Shown one piece after another: positions 1-5,543 of a stretch of 5,543 nucleotides of DNA. A program made the position numbers and the translations under genes. Location of the stretch: NCBI GenBank assembly GCA_018679295.1, contig JAHHLP010000086.1, positions 1-5,543 of the forward strand, written 5' to 3'. Numbering within the stretch: position 1 is the stretch's first letter; every line of letters begins with the position of its first letter. This DNA is from Rhodothermia bacterium (GTDB lineage: Bacteria; Bacteroidota; Rhodothermia; Rhodothermales; JABDKH01). Under the pieces are notes generated by a model that did not search any database, was not told the origin of the DNA, and saw only the letters and a program-made list of their open reading frames with translations.

Positions 1-197
1 ACTTCAGATTTGTTGCCTTGCCAAGCACCTCTGGCGGATCCGCCAGTCTCTTCCACCTCATGATCCGTCAACTGTGGTGCCAAGATGAGATTTTGATCTT
101 CAAATATAGATTTTGGACAAGCGGCAGTCAACCGGGTTGCGAGCCGGAAAGAGAAGGCGGTGGCCCTGTGAGAAATGGCGATGAACGTCATGGACAT
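1..197 (-). CDS. Doubtful partial open frame running off the left edge
   Basis: Two minus-strand frames stay open to the left edge. One begins at the ATG at 197-195 (a second ATG is at 191-189) and reads about 65 codons, starting MSMTFIAISHRATAF, after an upstream in-frame TAG. The other begins at the ATG at 61-59 and reads 20 codons, starting MRWKRLADPPEV. I recognise neither, and neither start has a good Shine-Dalgarno sequence. The candidate promoter at 103-131 lies inside the longer frame, so if it is real the gene should start downstream of it, which favours the shorter frame or a later start. The 16-nt palindrome at 31-46 falls in both frames, which is more typical of intergenic sequence. 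An open stretch this short is unremarkable by chance. There may be a gene to the left whose 5' end is here, but the reading frame cannot be settled from this window. Confidence 0.2.
   Translation of the reverse strand, partial: MSMTFIAISHRATAFSFRLATRLTAACPKSIFEDQNLILAPQLTDHEVEETGGSARGAWQGNKSE
31..46. repeat. Perfect 16-nt palindrome
   Basis: CTGGCGGATCCGCCAG equals its own reverse complement. As RNA it could fold into a 6-bp GC-rich stem with a GATC loop. No T-run follows on either strand, so a simple intrinsic terminator is unlikely. It sits about 50 nt downstream of the expected start of the leftward promoter at 103-131. It could be an operator, a small dispersed palindromic repeat or part of a leader hairpin, and one copy cannot tell these apart. 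Confidence 0.6.
88..115. repeat. 8-nt direct repeats AGATTTTG flanking the -10 element
   Basis: AGATTTTG occurs at 88-95 and 108-115, with starts 20 bp apart, about two helical turns. The second copy overlaps the promoter spacer next to the -10 hexamer, and the first lies just downstream of the expected transcription start. A third copy, extended to TAGATTTTG, lies at 328-336 in the same non-coding stretch (compare 107-115). The arrangement could be tandem binding sites, but the motif is AT-rich and short, so coincidence remains possible. Confidence 0.35.
103..131 (-). promoter_or_regulatory. Candidate sigma-70 type promoter, leftward
   Basis: On the minus strand, TTGACT (131-126) matches the -35 consensus at 5 of 6 positions. 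It is followed after exactly 17 nt by TATATT (108-103), which matches the -10 consensus at 5 of 6. Transcription would start near 96 and run off the left edge. It is the best promoter-like pair I found in the window. If the organism belongs to the Bacteroidota proper, whose primary sigma factor prefers a different -10, the match would mean less. Confidence 0.4.
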
Positions 198-406
198 GGG
201 GTCGGCACGCTACATCGTTAGCTATTGAACCATCAGAGGCTCCTGGGGGATGAAAGCTGTTTACAACCGTTCGAAATTGCGCGCAGCATACCCTTGAGCT
301 ATCGGTTAGTTAGACACGATAATTAAATAGATTTTGACGGTTCCGCGCCTCACGCAGCCGTGCAACGGGCCTCCATTCATTGACCAGTCGGCGGCTTGCT
401 CTCTCT
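198..406. other. Non-coding stretch 3' of the bactofilin gene
   Basis: No credible gene, tRNA or strong terminator is visible here. The stretch follows the bactofilin stop codon in the direction of transcription. A small imperfect hairpin (CCGT-gca-ACGG at 358-368) has no T-run after it on the minus strand. A plus-strand pair, TTGAGC (294-299) and GATAAT (318-323) with an 18-nt spacer, resembles a weak promoter, but it would read into the 3' end of the bactofilin gene on the opposite strand, and I give it little weight. Confidence 0.5.
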
Positions 407-1072
407 TCAGTCCGCGTGCTCTTCCTTCGCTCCAACGCGGTCCGAGGGCTTCATGGCATCATGTGGATCCGGGCGCTGCGAGAGAAAGCGACTCATTTCT
501 TCAGATTCCAACAGCTCATCGGTTGACGCGGTGCGGCCGGGCCGCCCCATTTCTTCCGAAGGCTGAACGGCCGACTCACTGTGCCATGCCTTTCGCCGCG
601 GAGCGTCATCCTCAACTGTCACGCCTCTTGCTGAAGCCACGGCAGTACGGGCTCGGGCCAGTGCCTCGCGGAGTTCCGTCCGCGCTCGACCCCGGCGTTC
701 GTCCCGGCCGGATGTTGACGCACCGGGACCAGCCGCCACAACGAGCCCTCCGGTTGCCCCTTCCTCGACCGCAATAGCTCCGGCTCGTATCGTACCCTCC
801 ACGACAGCAGACGACCGCAGCGTGACCATCCCCTCGACTTCCAGATCACCACGAATGGTACCGGCAATGATGGCCTCCTTCGCGAGAAGAGAACCCAAGA
901 GCTCGGCACCTTGCAAGACGTCAATGCGGCCACCAACCTTCACGTCTCCCTCGAGCGTCCCACGAACGGTGATATCATGCGCGACCTCGAAGACACCCCC
1001 CCGAATTGAGGTTTGCCGACTTAGGATCGTTAGTTGGTCAACATCCATCTCGCGCTGATCGTTTGCTTTCAT
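407..1072 (-). CDS. Bactofilin family polymer-forming cytoskeletal protein
   Basis: The 221-residue product has the bactofilin layout: a short N-terminal segment (1-20), a right-handed beta-helix-like core (about 22-115) and a long charged tail. The core shows the family's regular alternation of hydrophobic residues with GxIxGDVxV-type turns, for example GTLEGDVKVGGRIDV, AGTIRGDLEVEG and VEGTIRAGAIAV. Known bactofilins polymerise without nucleotide and act as membrane-associated or cytosolic scaffolds for cell shape, stalks or wall enzymes. I infer a similar role. The tail (about 116-221) is probably disordered, with an Arg/Ala-rich stretch (124-150) and a Glu/Asp/Ser-rich end. There is no transmembrane segment. 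The ATG at 1072 was chosen over a TTG at 1162, whose extra 30 Arg/Pro-rich residues look non-coding. An ATG at 1048 is also possible. The only upstream GGAG is 14 nt away, so initiation looks weak. It is the last gene of the minus-strand group, 107 nt after its neighbour. Confidence 0.85.
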   Translation of the reverse strand: MKANDQREMDVDQLTILSRQTSIRGGVFEVAHDITVRGTLEGDVKVGGRIDVLQGAELLGSLLAKEAIIAGTIRGDLEVEGMVTLRSSAVVEGTIRAGAIAVEEGATGGLVVAAGPGASTSGRDERRGRARTELREALARARTAVASARGVTVEDDAPRRKAWHSESAVQPSEEMGRPGRTASTDELLESEEMSRFLSQRPDPHDAMKPSDRVGAKEEHAD

Positions 1073-1081
1073 TAGATCACG

Positions 1082-1107
1082 ATTTGCTCCGTACAAATTC
1101 AGCAAAT
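1082..1107 (-). promoter_or_regulatory. Hairpin upstream of the bactofilin start
   Basis: Perfect 7-nt inverted arms (ATTTGCT / AGCAAAT at 1101-1107 and 1082-1088) enclose a 12-nt loop on the minus-strand transcript. The only Shine-Dalgarno-like GGAG (1090-1087) sits at the junction of loop and stem, so folding could hide it from the ribosome. The stem is AT-rich and probably weak. The pairing is exact, but the regulatory role is speculative. Confidence 0.3.
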
Positions 1108-1179
1108 GAAGCGGTCGGCGAACAGGCCGTGCCGCAGGTCTTCTCGTTATTAAACGACCCAATATCTGGAATCAGCGTT

Positions 1180-1581
1180 TCAATTCAGACCGAAGGGCCC
1201 TTCCGGAGGCCGGATGACGAGCTCATCAGGAACGTCGTTGCGCTGGGGATCCGGATTAATCAGACCGCCTGTCAGCGGAGTTTCAAATGCGCACAGAAAC
1301 GGCGCCACGGTCGAAAAGAGCAGTTCCTGTTGGAATTCTACGAAATCATCCTCATAGTTCCCTTGTCGATCGACGTGCCCTTCAATATCAAGGTAAAGAA
1401 CCCGCGACCACCCCGGATAGCGATTTTGCGCCTCTCGAACCAAATCGAAGACAGCCACAGCCGCATCTTCAAACGTCTCCTGCGCCGAGACCACATAGTA
1501 TATCGAAACGGAATTGTCGAAGTTCATACTAATCCCCGGAGTATCGGGCTTGTTGTACTCCGGTACGAACTCTTGTGGCAT
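1180..1581 (-). CDS. Uncharacterised acidic 133-residue protein
   Basis: I do not recognise this protein family. It is small, acidic and apparently cytosolic, with no signal peptide, transmembrane segment or cysteine motif (a single Cys). A beta-strand-like segment (about 24-32, SVSIYYVVS) is followed by an amphipathic helix (about 36-52, FEDAAVAVFDLVREAQN), another strand with an acidic end (WSRVLYLDIEGH, 58-69), a second helix (about 77-92) and a loop-rich C-terminus with PDPQRNDVPDEL (110-121). This alternation suggests a small alpha/beta fold. Codon use looks like real coding DNA, and it reads far more like a protein than the longer opposite-strand frame over the same bases. The ATG at 1581 is the first start after the uvrA stop in this frame but has no clear ribosome-binding site. 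The ATG at 1527 has GGGGA upstream and is a fair alternative (115 residues). It lies 63 nt after uvrA on the same strand, so co-transcription or coupling is likely. Confidence 0.7.
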   Translation of the reverse strand: MPQEFVPEYNKPDTPGISMNFDNSVSIYYVVSAQETFEDAAVAVFDLVREAQNRYPGWSRVLYLDIEGHVDRQGNYEDDFVEFQQELLFSTVAPFLCAFETPLTGGLINPDPQRNDVPDELVIRPPEGPFGLN

Positions 1582-1639
1582 CTGAACCGCAGGGTCTAGC
1601 TTAATCGTAACAAGTGCGTATGGTCGAGCCTGTGGACTT

Positions 1640-1653
1640 CTTGCCTAGGCAAG
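1640..1653. repeat. 14-nt palindrome centred on the uvrA stop codon
   Basis: CTTGCCTAGGCAAG is a perfect palindrome that contains the uvrA TAG stop (1647-1645). It could form a 5-bp stem with a CTAG loop in the mRNA. There is no T-run after it, so it is not a standard terminator. The 21 codons after the TAG are open in the same frame and lead directly into the 1581 start of the next gene. Confidence 0.55.
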
Positions 1654-4602
1654 TTCGTCCTCGGGCTCGGGCTCCTCAACATCGTCGACATCCTCGATAT
1701 CATCCTCGTCGTCCACTCGCAGATCGTCGAGCGATAGTTTTAACTCCTCGTCTTCGCTTCGTTCGAAGCTCCGCTCCAGTTCTTCCTTAACGACGCGTCC
1801 CGTGTGTGAATCCTCGCGCGCAAGTTGCTCCGGCGTTCCGGCGAAGACGATCTGGCCACCGGCGGCTCCGCCATCGGGCCCAAGGTCAACGACGTAGTCC
1901 GCGACTTTCACGACTTCCATGTTGTGCTCGATGACAAGGACCGTGTTGCCTTTGTCTACGAGCGCTTGCAGCACGTTTAGCAGATGGCGTATGTCCTCAA
2001 AGTGCAGTCCCGTGGTCGGTTCGTCGAGGATGTAGAGTGTGCTGCCGGTTCCAGGCCGGGAGAGCTCGCGGGCCAGCTTTACACGCTGCGCCTCACCGCC
2101 GCTGAGCGTTGTGGCCTGTTGTCCAAGGCGGATATAGCCAAGTCCGACGGCGTCCAGCGTTCGAAGTTTTCGCTCGATTCGCGGCACATTCCTGAAGAAC
2201 TCCAAAGCCTCCGAGACGCTCATTTCAAGTACGTCGGCAATGGTCTTTCCTTTGAACCTGACTTCCAGCGTCTCGGCGTTGTAGCGGCGACCCTTGCAGG
2301 TCTCGCACTCCACATAGACGTCCGGAAGGAAGTTCATCTCCAGTTTGATGATTCCGGCTCCCTTGCACGCCTCGCATCGACCGCCCTTCACGTTGAAGGA
2401 AAACCGGCCCGGCTTGTAGCCGCGGATCTGGGATTCGGGGAGCTGCGCGAATACGTCTCGGATATGAGTAAAGAGACCTGTATACGTGGCCGGGTTGGAC
2501 CGCGGGGTCCGGCCAATCGGACTCTGGTCAATCTCAATGACCTTGTCGACATGCTCGAGGCCTTCGACTGATTCATACGGAAGTGCGGGAAGCTGCGAGC
2601 GGTGGTAATGATTCGACAGGATCGGATACAGCGTCTGGTTGACAAGCGACGACTTGCCGGAGCCGGAGACACCCGTCACCGCGATGAGCCGGCCTAACGG
2701 AACTTCCAGCATGACCGACTTCAGGTTGTGACCGGAAGCCCCGTGAAGAACGATCCGTTTACTGGAACCCTCTCGCCGCCTCGACGGAACGTCTATTCCT
2801 CGCTTGCCAGTCAGGTAGGCAACAGTAAGGCTGACCGCACCATTTGCTGTCAGCGGAAGATCGTCGGGTGTACTCGCCCCCATCAGGTACCCGCCGTGCT
2901 CTCCTGCACCCGGCCCAAGGTCCACCACGAAGTCGGCCACCTCGATCATATCACGGTCGTGTTCGACCACGATCACCGAGTTACCGAGATCGCGGAGTTG
3001 TCGCAGCGAACCGATCAATCGTCGGTTGTCTCTAGGATGGAGGCCGATACTGGGCTCGTCAAGGACATACAGGACGCCCACCAACTGCGTCCCGATCTGG
3101 GTGGCCAATCGAATTCGCTGGCTTTCTCCGCCCGACAGCGTCCGTGCGGAACGATCCAGACTCAGGTACCCGACTCCCACGTTGAGAAGAAAGTCCAGCC
3201 GCTCGGAGATCTCCTTGACAACGGGCTCTGCGATGATTCCTTGCCTACCCGACAACTCGACCTCGCTGAAGAACTGCCTCAGGGTAGCCAGGTCCATCGA
3301 CACCAGCTCCGCAATGTTGCGCTCACCAAAGCGATAAGAGAGACTTTCCTTCTTCAGTCTTCCTCCACCACAGGCATGGCAATCAGTCGACCGCATAAAG
3401 GATTCCGACCATCGCCGGGATGTCTGCGAAGACGTCTGCTCGTAAGTATGCCAAAGGTGGCCAAATACCCCGTTGTACCGGTGCTTGTACTTGACCTCGC
3501 GATTCTTGTAGCGATATACGATGTCAAACTGCTCATCGCCCGCTCCCTCGAGTACGACGGACCTTTGCTCGTCGCTGAGTTCTTCAAGCGGCGTGTCGAA
3601 AGTGAAGCCGTAGCGATCCGCCACGGCACGAAGCTGACTGAAGATCCACACGTCGCGAGGCTTTCCGAGAGGCGCTATTCCGCCATCGTTGATCGACAGA
3701 GATGGATCGGGGAGTACCAGTTCTTCCGTGAGGTCCCTGCGGGTCCCCAGCCCGTTGCACTCCGGGCAGGCGCCATAAGGTGAATTGAAAGAGAACGTAT
3801 TCGGAGACGGGTCATCGTACGAGATGCCGTCCTCCGAACTGAAAAGGTGGCGACTGAACAACCGATCGGCCTGCTTGGCGCCACCGTCTACGACGCTTAC
3901 TACCAAGGTCCCACTCCCCATTCCCAGTGCCGTTTCTACGGACCTGGCAATTCGCGTACGGGCATCGGGGTCGATGACGACACGATCCACGACTACCTCG
4001 ATGTCGTGCGTCTTGTAGCGGTCCAACTTCAGACCCTTCTCGATCTGCACAAGTTCACCATCGACCCGGACGCGCTCGAAACCCTGGCGCGCGATCTGCT
4101 CAAACAGTTCCCGGTAGTGCCCCTTCCTGCCTTTTACGACGGGAGCAAGTATTACGACACGGGCGCCCTCCGGAAGCGACAGAATACCGTCGATTATTTC
4201 GTCATCAGATTGCTTCCGCATCGGACGTCCAGAGACGTACGAATACGCCGAGGCCGCCCGTGCGAAGAGGAGGCGCATGAAATCATAGATCTCCGTCACC
4301 GTACCCACGGTGGACCGGGGATTTCGACTGACCGTTTTTTGCTCGATCGCGATGACCGGAGAGAGCCCATCGATGAAGTCGACGTCCGGCCGCTCCATCA
4401 TCCCGAGAAACTGGCGCGCGTAGGCGCTCAGGCTCTCCATGTAGCGGCGCTGCCCCTCGGCATAAATCGTGTCGAAGGCTAAGCTTGACTTGCCCGATCC
4501 GGACAACCCGGTAACCACAACGAGACGGTTGCGGGGTATCTCAAGACTAAAATCCTTGAGGTTGTGCTCGCGGGCTCCGTGGACAACAATGCGGTCGTGC
4601 AT
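1645..4602 (-). CDS. uvrA: UvrA, excinuclease ABC subunit A
   Basis: UvrA is the dimeric ATPase that finds bulky DNA damage and loads UvrB in nucleotide excision repair. This 985-residue product has both ABC modules. Module 1 has Walker A GLSGSGKS (32-39), signature LSGGES (489-494) and Walker B LYVLDEP (511-517). Module 2 has Walker A GVSGSGKS (644-651), signature LSGGEA (833-838) and Walker B LYILDEP (856-862). The C-terminal zinc finger is intact (CEAC 743-746, CETC 766-769, matching E. coli 740-766), and a CHAC pair lies at 408-411. The first zinc module keeps only CPEC (279-282); its usual first CxxC pair is absent. The last ~45 residues (from about 938) are an acidic extension beyond the E. 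coli length of 940. The ATG at 4602 was chosen because MHDRIVVHGAREHNL aligns with the family N-terminus and AGAAGG lies 10 nt upstream. An in-frame ATG at 4716 would add 38 atypical residues without a ribosome-binding site. Confidence 0.97.
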   Translation of the reverse strand: MHDRIVVHGAREHNLKDFSLEIPRNRLVVVTGLSGSGKSSLAFDTIYAEGQRRYMESLSAYARQFLGMMERPDVDFIDGLSPVIAIEQKTVSRNPRSTVGTVTEIYDFMRLLFARAASAYSYVSGRPMRKQSDDEIIDGILSLPEGARVVILAPVVKGRKGHYRELFEQIARQGFERVRVDGELVQIEKGLKLDRYKTHDIEVVVDRVVIDPDARTRIARSVETALGMGSGTLVVSVVDGGAKQADRLFSRHLFSSEDGISYDDPSPNTFSFNSPYGACPECNGLGTRRDLTEELVLPDPSLSINDGGIAPLGKPRDVWIFSQLRAVADRYGFTFDTPLEELSDEQRSVVLEGAGDEQFDIVYRYKNREVKYKHRYNGVFGHLWHTYEQTSSQTSRRWSESFMRSTDCHACGGGRLKKESLSYRFGERNIAELVSMDLATLRQFFSEVELSGRQGIIAEPVVKEISERLDFLLNVGVGYLSLDRSARTLSGGESQRIRLATQIGTQLVGVLYVLDEPSIGLHPRDNRRLIGSLRQLRDLGNSVIVVEHDRDMIEVADFVVDLGPGAGEHGGYLMGASTPDDLPLTANGAVSLTVAYLTGKRGIDVPSRRREGSSKRIVLHGASGHNLKSVMLEVPLGRLIAVTGVSGSGKSSLVNQTLYPILSNHYHRSQLPALPYESVEGLEHVDKVIEIDQSPIGRTPRSNPATYTGLFTHIRDVFAQLPESQIRGYKPGRFSFNVKGGRCEACKGAGIIKLEMNFLPDVYVECETCKGRRYNAETLEVRFKGKTIADVLEMSVSEALEFFRNVPRIERKLRTLDAVGLGYIRLGQQATTLSGGEAQRVKLARELSRPGTGSTLYILDEPTTGLHFEDIRHLLNVLQALVDKGNTVLVIEHNMEVVKVADYVVDLGPDGGAAGGQIVFAGTPEQLAREDSHTGRVVKEELERSFERSEDEELKLSLDDLRVDDEDDIEDVDDVEEPEPEDELA

Positions 4603-4734
4603 CGGGGAGTCGCCTTCTGTGAAATCTTCTACGCGTGCGGCCGCATCGACTTGAGTTTTGCGCGGGCCAATCAAAATCGAACCGCTGCGTACATTCTTCG
4701 TTCCGTTTCCGTCCATGGAATGATTCTGAAGAAA
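4603..4734. promoter_or_regulatory. Divergent spacer between uvrA and the esterase gene
   Basis: About 130 bp separate the two divergent start codons, so both promoters should lie here or inside the opposing gene's 5' end. I found no convincing -35/-10 pair on either strand, and no SOS-box palindrome of the CTG-N10-CAG type stood out. A CAAAATC at 4672-4678 is the reverse complement of the GATTTTG core repeated near the left edge, but it is too short to interpret. Confidence 0.4.
4613..4618 (-). promoter_or_regulatory. Ribosome-binding site deciding the uvrA start
   Basis: AGAAGG on the minus strand lies 10 nt before the ATG at 4602. The alternative ATG at 4716 has only pyrimidine-rich sequence before it. 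Together with the family alignment, this favours the 985-residue form. Confidence 0.5.
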
Positions 4735-5543
4735 ATGAGGCTATCACGCGATTATTGGAGTGGCGGCCGGGCGCTCGTGGTCGCGGTTTTGCTTTCGCCG
4801 CTGGTCGGCGCATGCAGAGGCCAGGAAACCGCTGAGATCACCTTCGTCGTGAACACCGCTGATTCCCTTGCAGCGGATGCCGAGGTTTTCGTTGCCGGCA
4901 GCGTTGACACGCTTGGTACCTGGCACCCCAGGGGTCTTGCGCTTCACCGTCTGGATGCGACGATTTGGCGTGGGACGGCTGCGATTCCTGCTGACTCGAG
5001 CATCGAATTCAAGATCACTCAGGGAACGTGGCAGAAGGAGGCACTGGCTGCAGATGGAAGCGTTCCGCAGAACAGCCTCCTCCGCGTAACGCGCGACACC
5101 ACGGTACGCATCGAGGTGAAGTCCTGGAAGCAGGATCGACAGCTTCAGGTGACGGGCACCGTCCGGGTACACCGGGATCTTTCTGCTGCCGGACTCGCTC
5201 CTCGAGATATATCGGTTTGGCTCCCGCCGGGCTACGAAGGGAATGACACAAAGGGATACCCCGTCCTTTACGGCATGGATGGCCAGAATCTGTTTGATCC
5301 CAACACGTCGACTTTTGGAATCGACTGGCAGTTGGATGAGAATGCCGACTCTCTCATTGCGGCCGGCCTCCTTCGAGAGGTAATTATTGTCGGAATCGAC
5401 AATACGGCGGACCGGTCGCGCGAGTACCACGACACACCCCTCGGCGCGACCTACCGGTCGTTCGTTGTCGACGTTGTCAAGCCGTTGATCGACGAGACCT
5501 ACAGAACACTTCCGGATCCGGATAACACGGCGGTCATCGGATC
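4735..5543 (+). CDS. Lipoprotein esterase with CBM20-like domain, partial (3' end missing)
   Basis: The visible 269 residues begin with a lipoprotein signal peptide: basic n-region (MRLSRDYW), hydrophobic stretch (13-23) and a V-G-A-C lipobox with the acceptor Cys at 27. Residues about 34-130 resemble a CBM20 starch-binding module (VFVAGSVDTLGTW at 51-63, then FKITQGTWQKE at 92-102). From about 138 an esterase-type alpha/beta hydrolase begins (PF00756-like, as in enterochelin esterases), with ISVWLPPGY (159-167), YPVLYGMDGQNLFD (175-188) and VIIVGIDNTADRSREY (216-231). The window ends at AVIG plus two bases, just where the family's GxSxGG nucleophile elbow is expected, so the catalytic residues cannot be checked. 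The substrate is unknown; ester-linked carbohydrate or siderophore-like compounds are possible. In-frame ATGs at 4720 and 4735 lack clear ribosome-binding sites. I prefer 4735 because it gives the more compact signal peptide. It diverges from uvrA. Confidence 0.85.
   Translation, partial: MRLSRDYWSGGRALVVAVLLSPLVGACRGQETAEITFVVNTADSLAADAEVFVAGSVDTLGTWHPRGLALHRLDATIWRGTAAIPADSSIEFKITQGTWQKEALAADGSVPQNSLLRVTRDTTVRIEVKSWKQDRQLQVTGTVRVHRDLSAAGLAPRDISVWLPPGYEGNDTKGYPVLYGMDGQNLFDPNTSTFGIDWQLDENADSLIAAGLLREVIIVGIDNTADRSREYHDTPLGATYRSFVVDVVKPLIDETYRTLPDPDNTAVIG

Noticed and set aside
294..323. Plus-strand promoter-like pair TTGAGC-18-GATAAT
   Set aside because: The -35 match is only partial, and the promoter would point into the 3' end of an oppositely oriented gene with no plus-strand gene to serve. 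AT-rich sequence here makes a chance -10 likely.
334..777. A 147-codon plus-strand open frame antisense to bactofilin
   Set aside because: Pro/Arg-rich shadow of the charged bactofilin tail; no family resemblance.
1192..1203. GAAGGGCCCTTC palindrome at the 3' end of the 133-residue gene, considered as a terminator
   Set aside because: It is within coding sequence just before the stop, has no T-run after it and needs a tight loop. It is most likely a by-product of the codons for a Glu-Gly-Pro-Phe stretch.
1006..1599. A 197-codon plus-strand open frame opposite the 133-residue gene and the bactofilin start
   Set aside because: It overlaps the conserved bactofilin N-terminal coding region and reads as an Ile/Arg/Leu-rich antisense translation without domain-like pattern. 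The minus-strand frame has regular helix/strand patterning and sits in line with uvrA.
2728..3783. A 351-codon plus-strand open frame inside uvrA
   Set aside because: It is fully antisense to well-conserved UvrA sequence, including the first signature and Walker B. Long antisense frames are common in GC-rich genes, and the translation shows no recognisable motif.
4744..5430. A 228-codon minus-strand open frame opposite the esterase gene
   Set aside because: The plus strand here has an unmistakable lipoprotein signal, CBM20-like module and esterase motifs, so this is an antisense shadow.

Overview
This window looks like chromosomal housekeeping DNA from a bacterium, probably of the Bacteroidota/Rhodothermota neighbourhood. 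The evidence for that placement is indirect. The UvrA N-terminal region reads like that group's version, the encoded proteins are acidic, ribosome-binding sites are weak, a bactofilin is present, and the secreted hydrolase is a lipoprotein with a starch-binding-like module. The placement is an inference and no ribosomal marker is present. I see no transposase, phage gene, CRISPR array, tRNA or rRNA.

Layout. Positions 1-406 hold no confident gene. The left edge carries a good-looking leftward promoter (about 103-131), a perfect 16-nt palindrome (31-46), short direct repeats and two open reading frames that run off the edge. From 407 to 4602 three genes lie head-to-tail on the minus strand, transcribed uvrA (4602-1645), then a 133-residue protein I do not recognise (1581-1180), then a bactofilin (1072-407). 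The gaps are 63 and 107 nt, with no obvious terminator or strong promoter between them, so they may be co-transcribed. A divergent plus-strand gene starts near 4735 and leaves the window at the right edge. It encodes a putative lipoprotein with a CBM20-like domain followed by an esterase-type alpha/beta hydrolase.

How the genes relate. UvrA is the damage-recognition ATPase of nucleotide excision repair. Bactofilin is a polymer-forming scaffold involved in cell shape or envelope organisation. The protein between them has no assignable role. No shared pathway is evident, and the grouping may simply reflect a housekeeping operon. The esterase is an envelope or periplasmic enzyme with its own promoter region and no evident link to the others.

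Points worth a second look are modest: a UvrA with a strongly acidic C-terminal tail and a missing CxxC pair in its first zinc module; the uvrA stop codon centred in a 14-nt palindrome with an open, in-frame extension into the next gene; the unrecognised 133-residue protein; and the promoter/palindrome/direct-repeat cluster at the left edge. I found no convincing new multi-gene system here.
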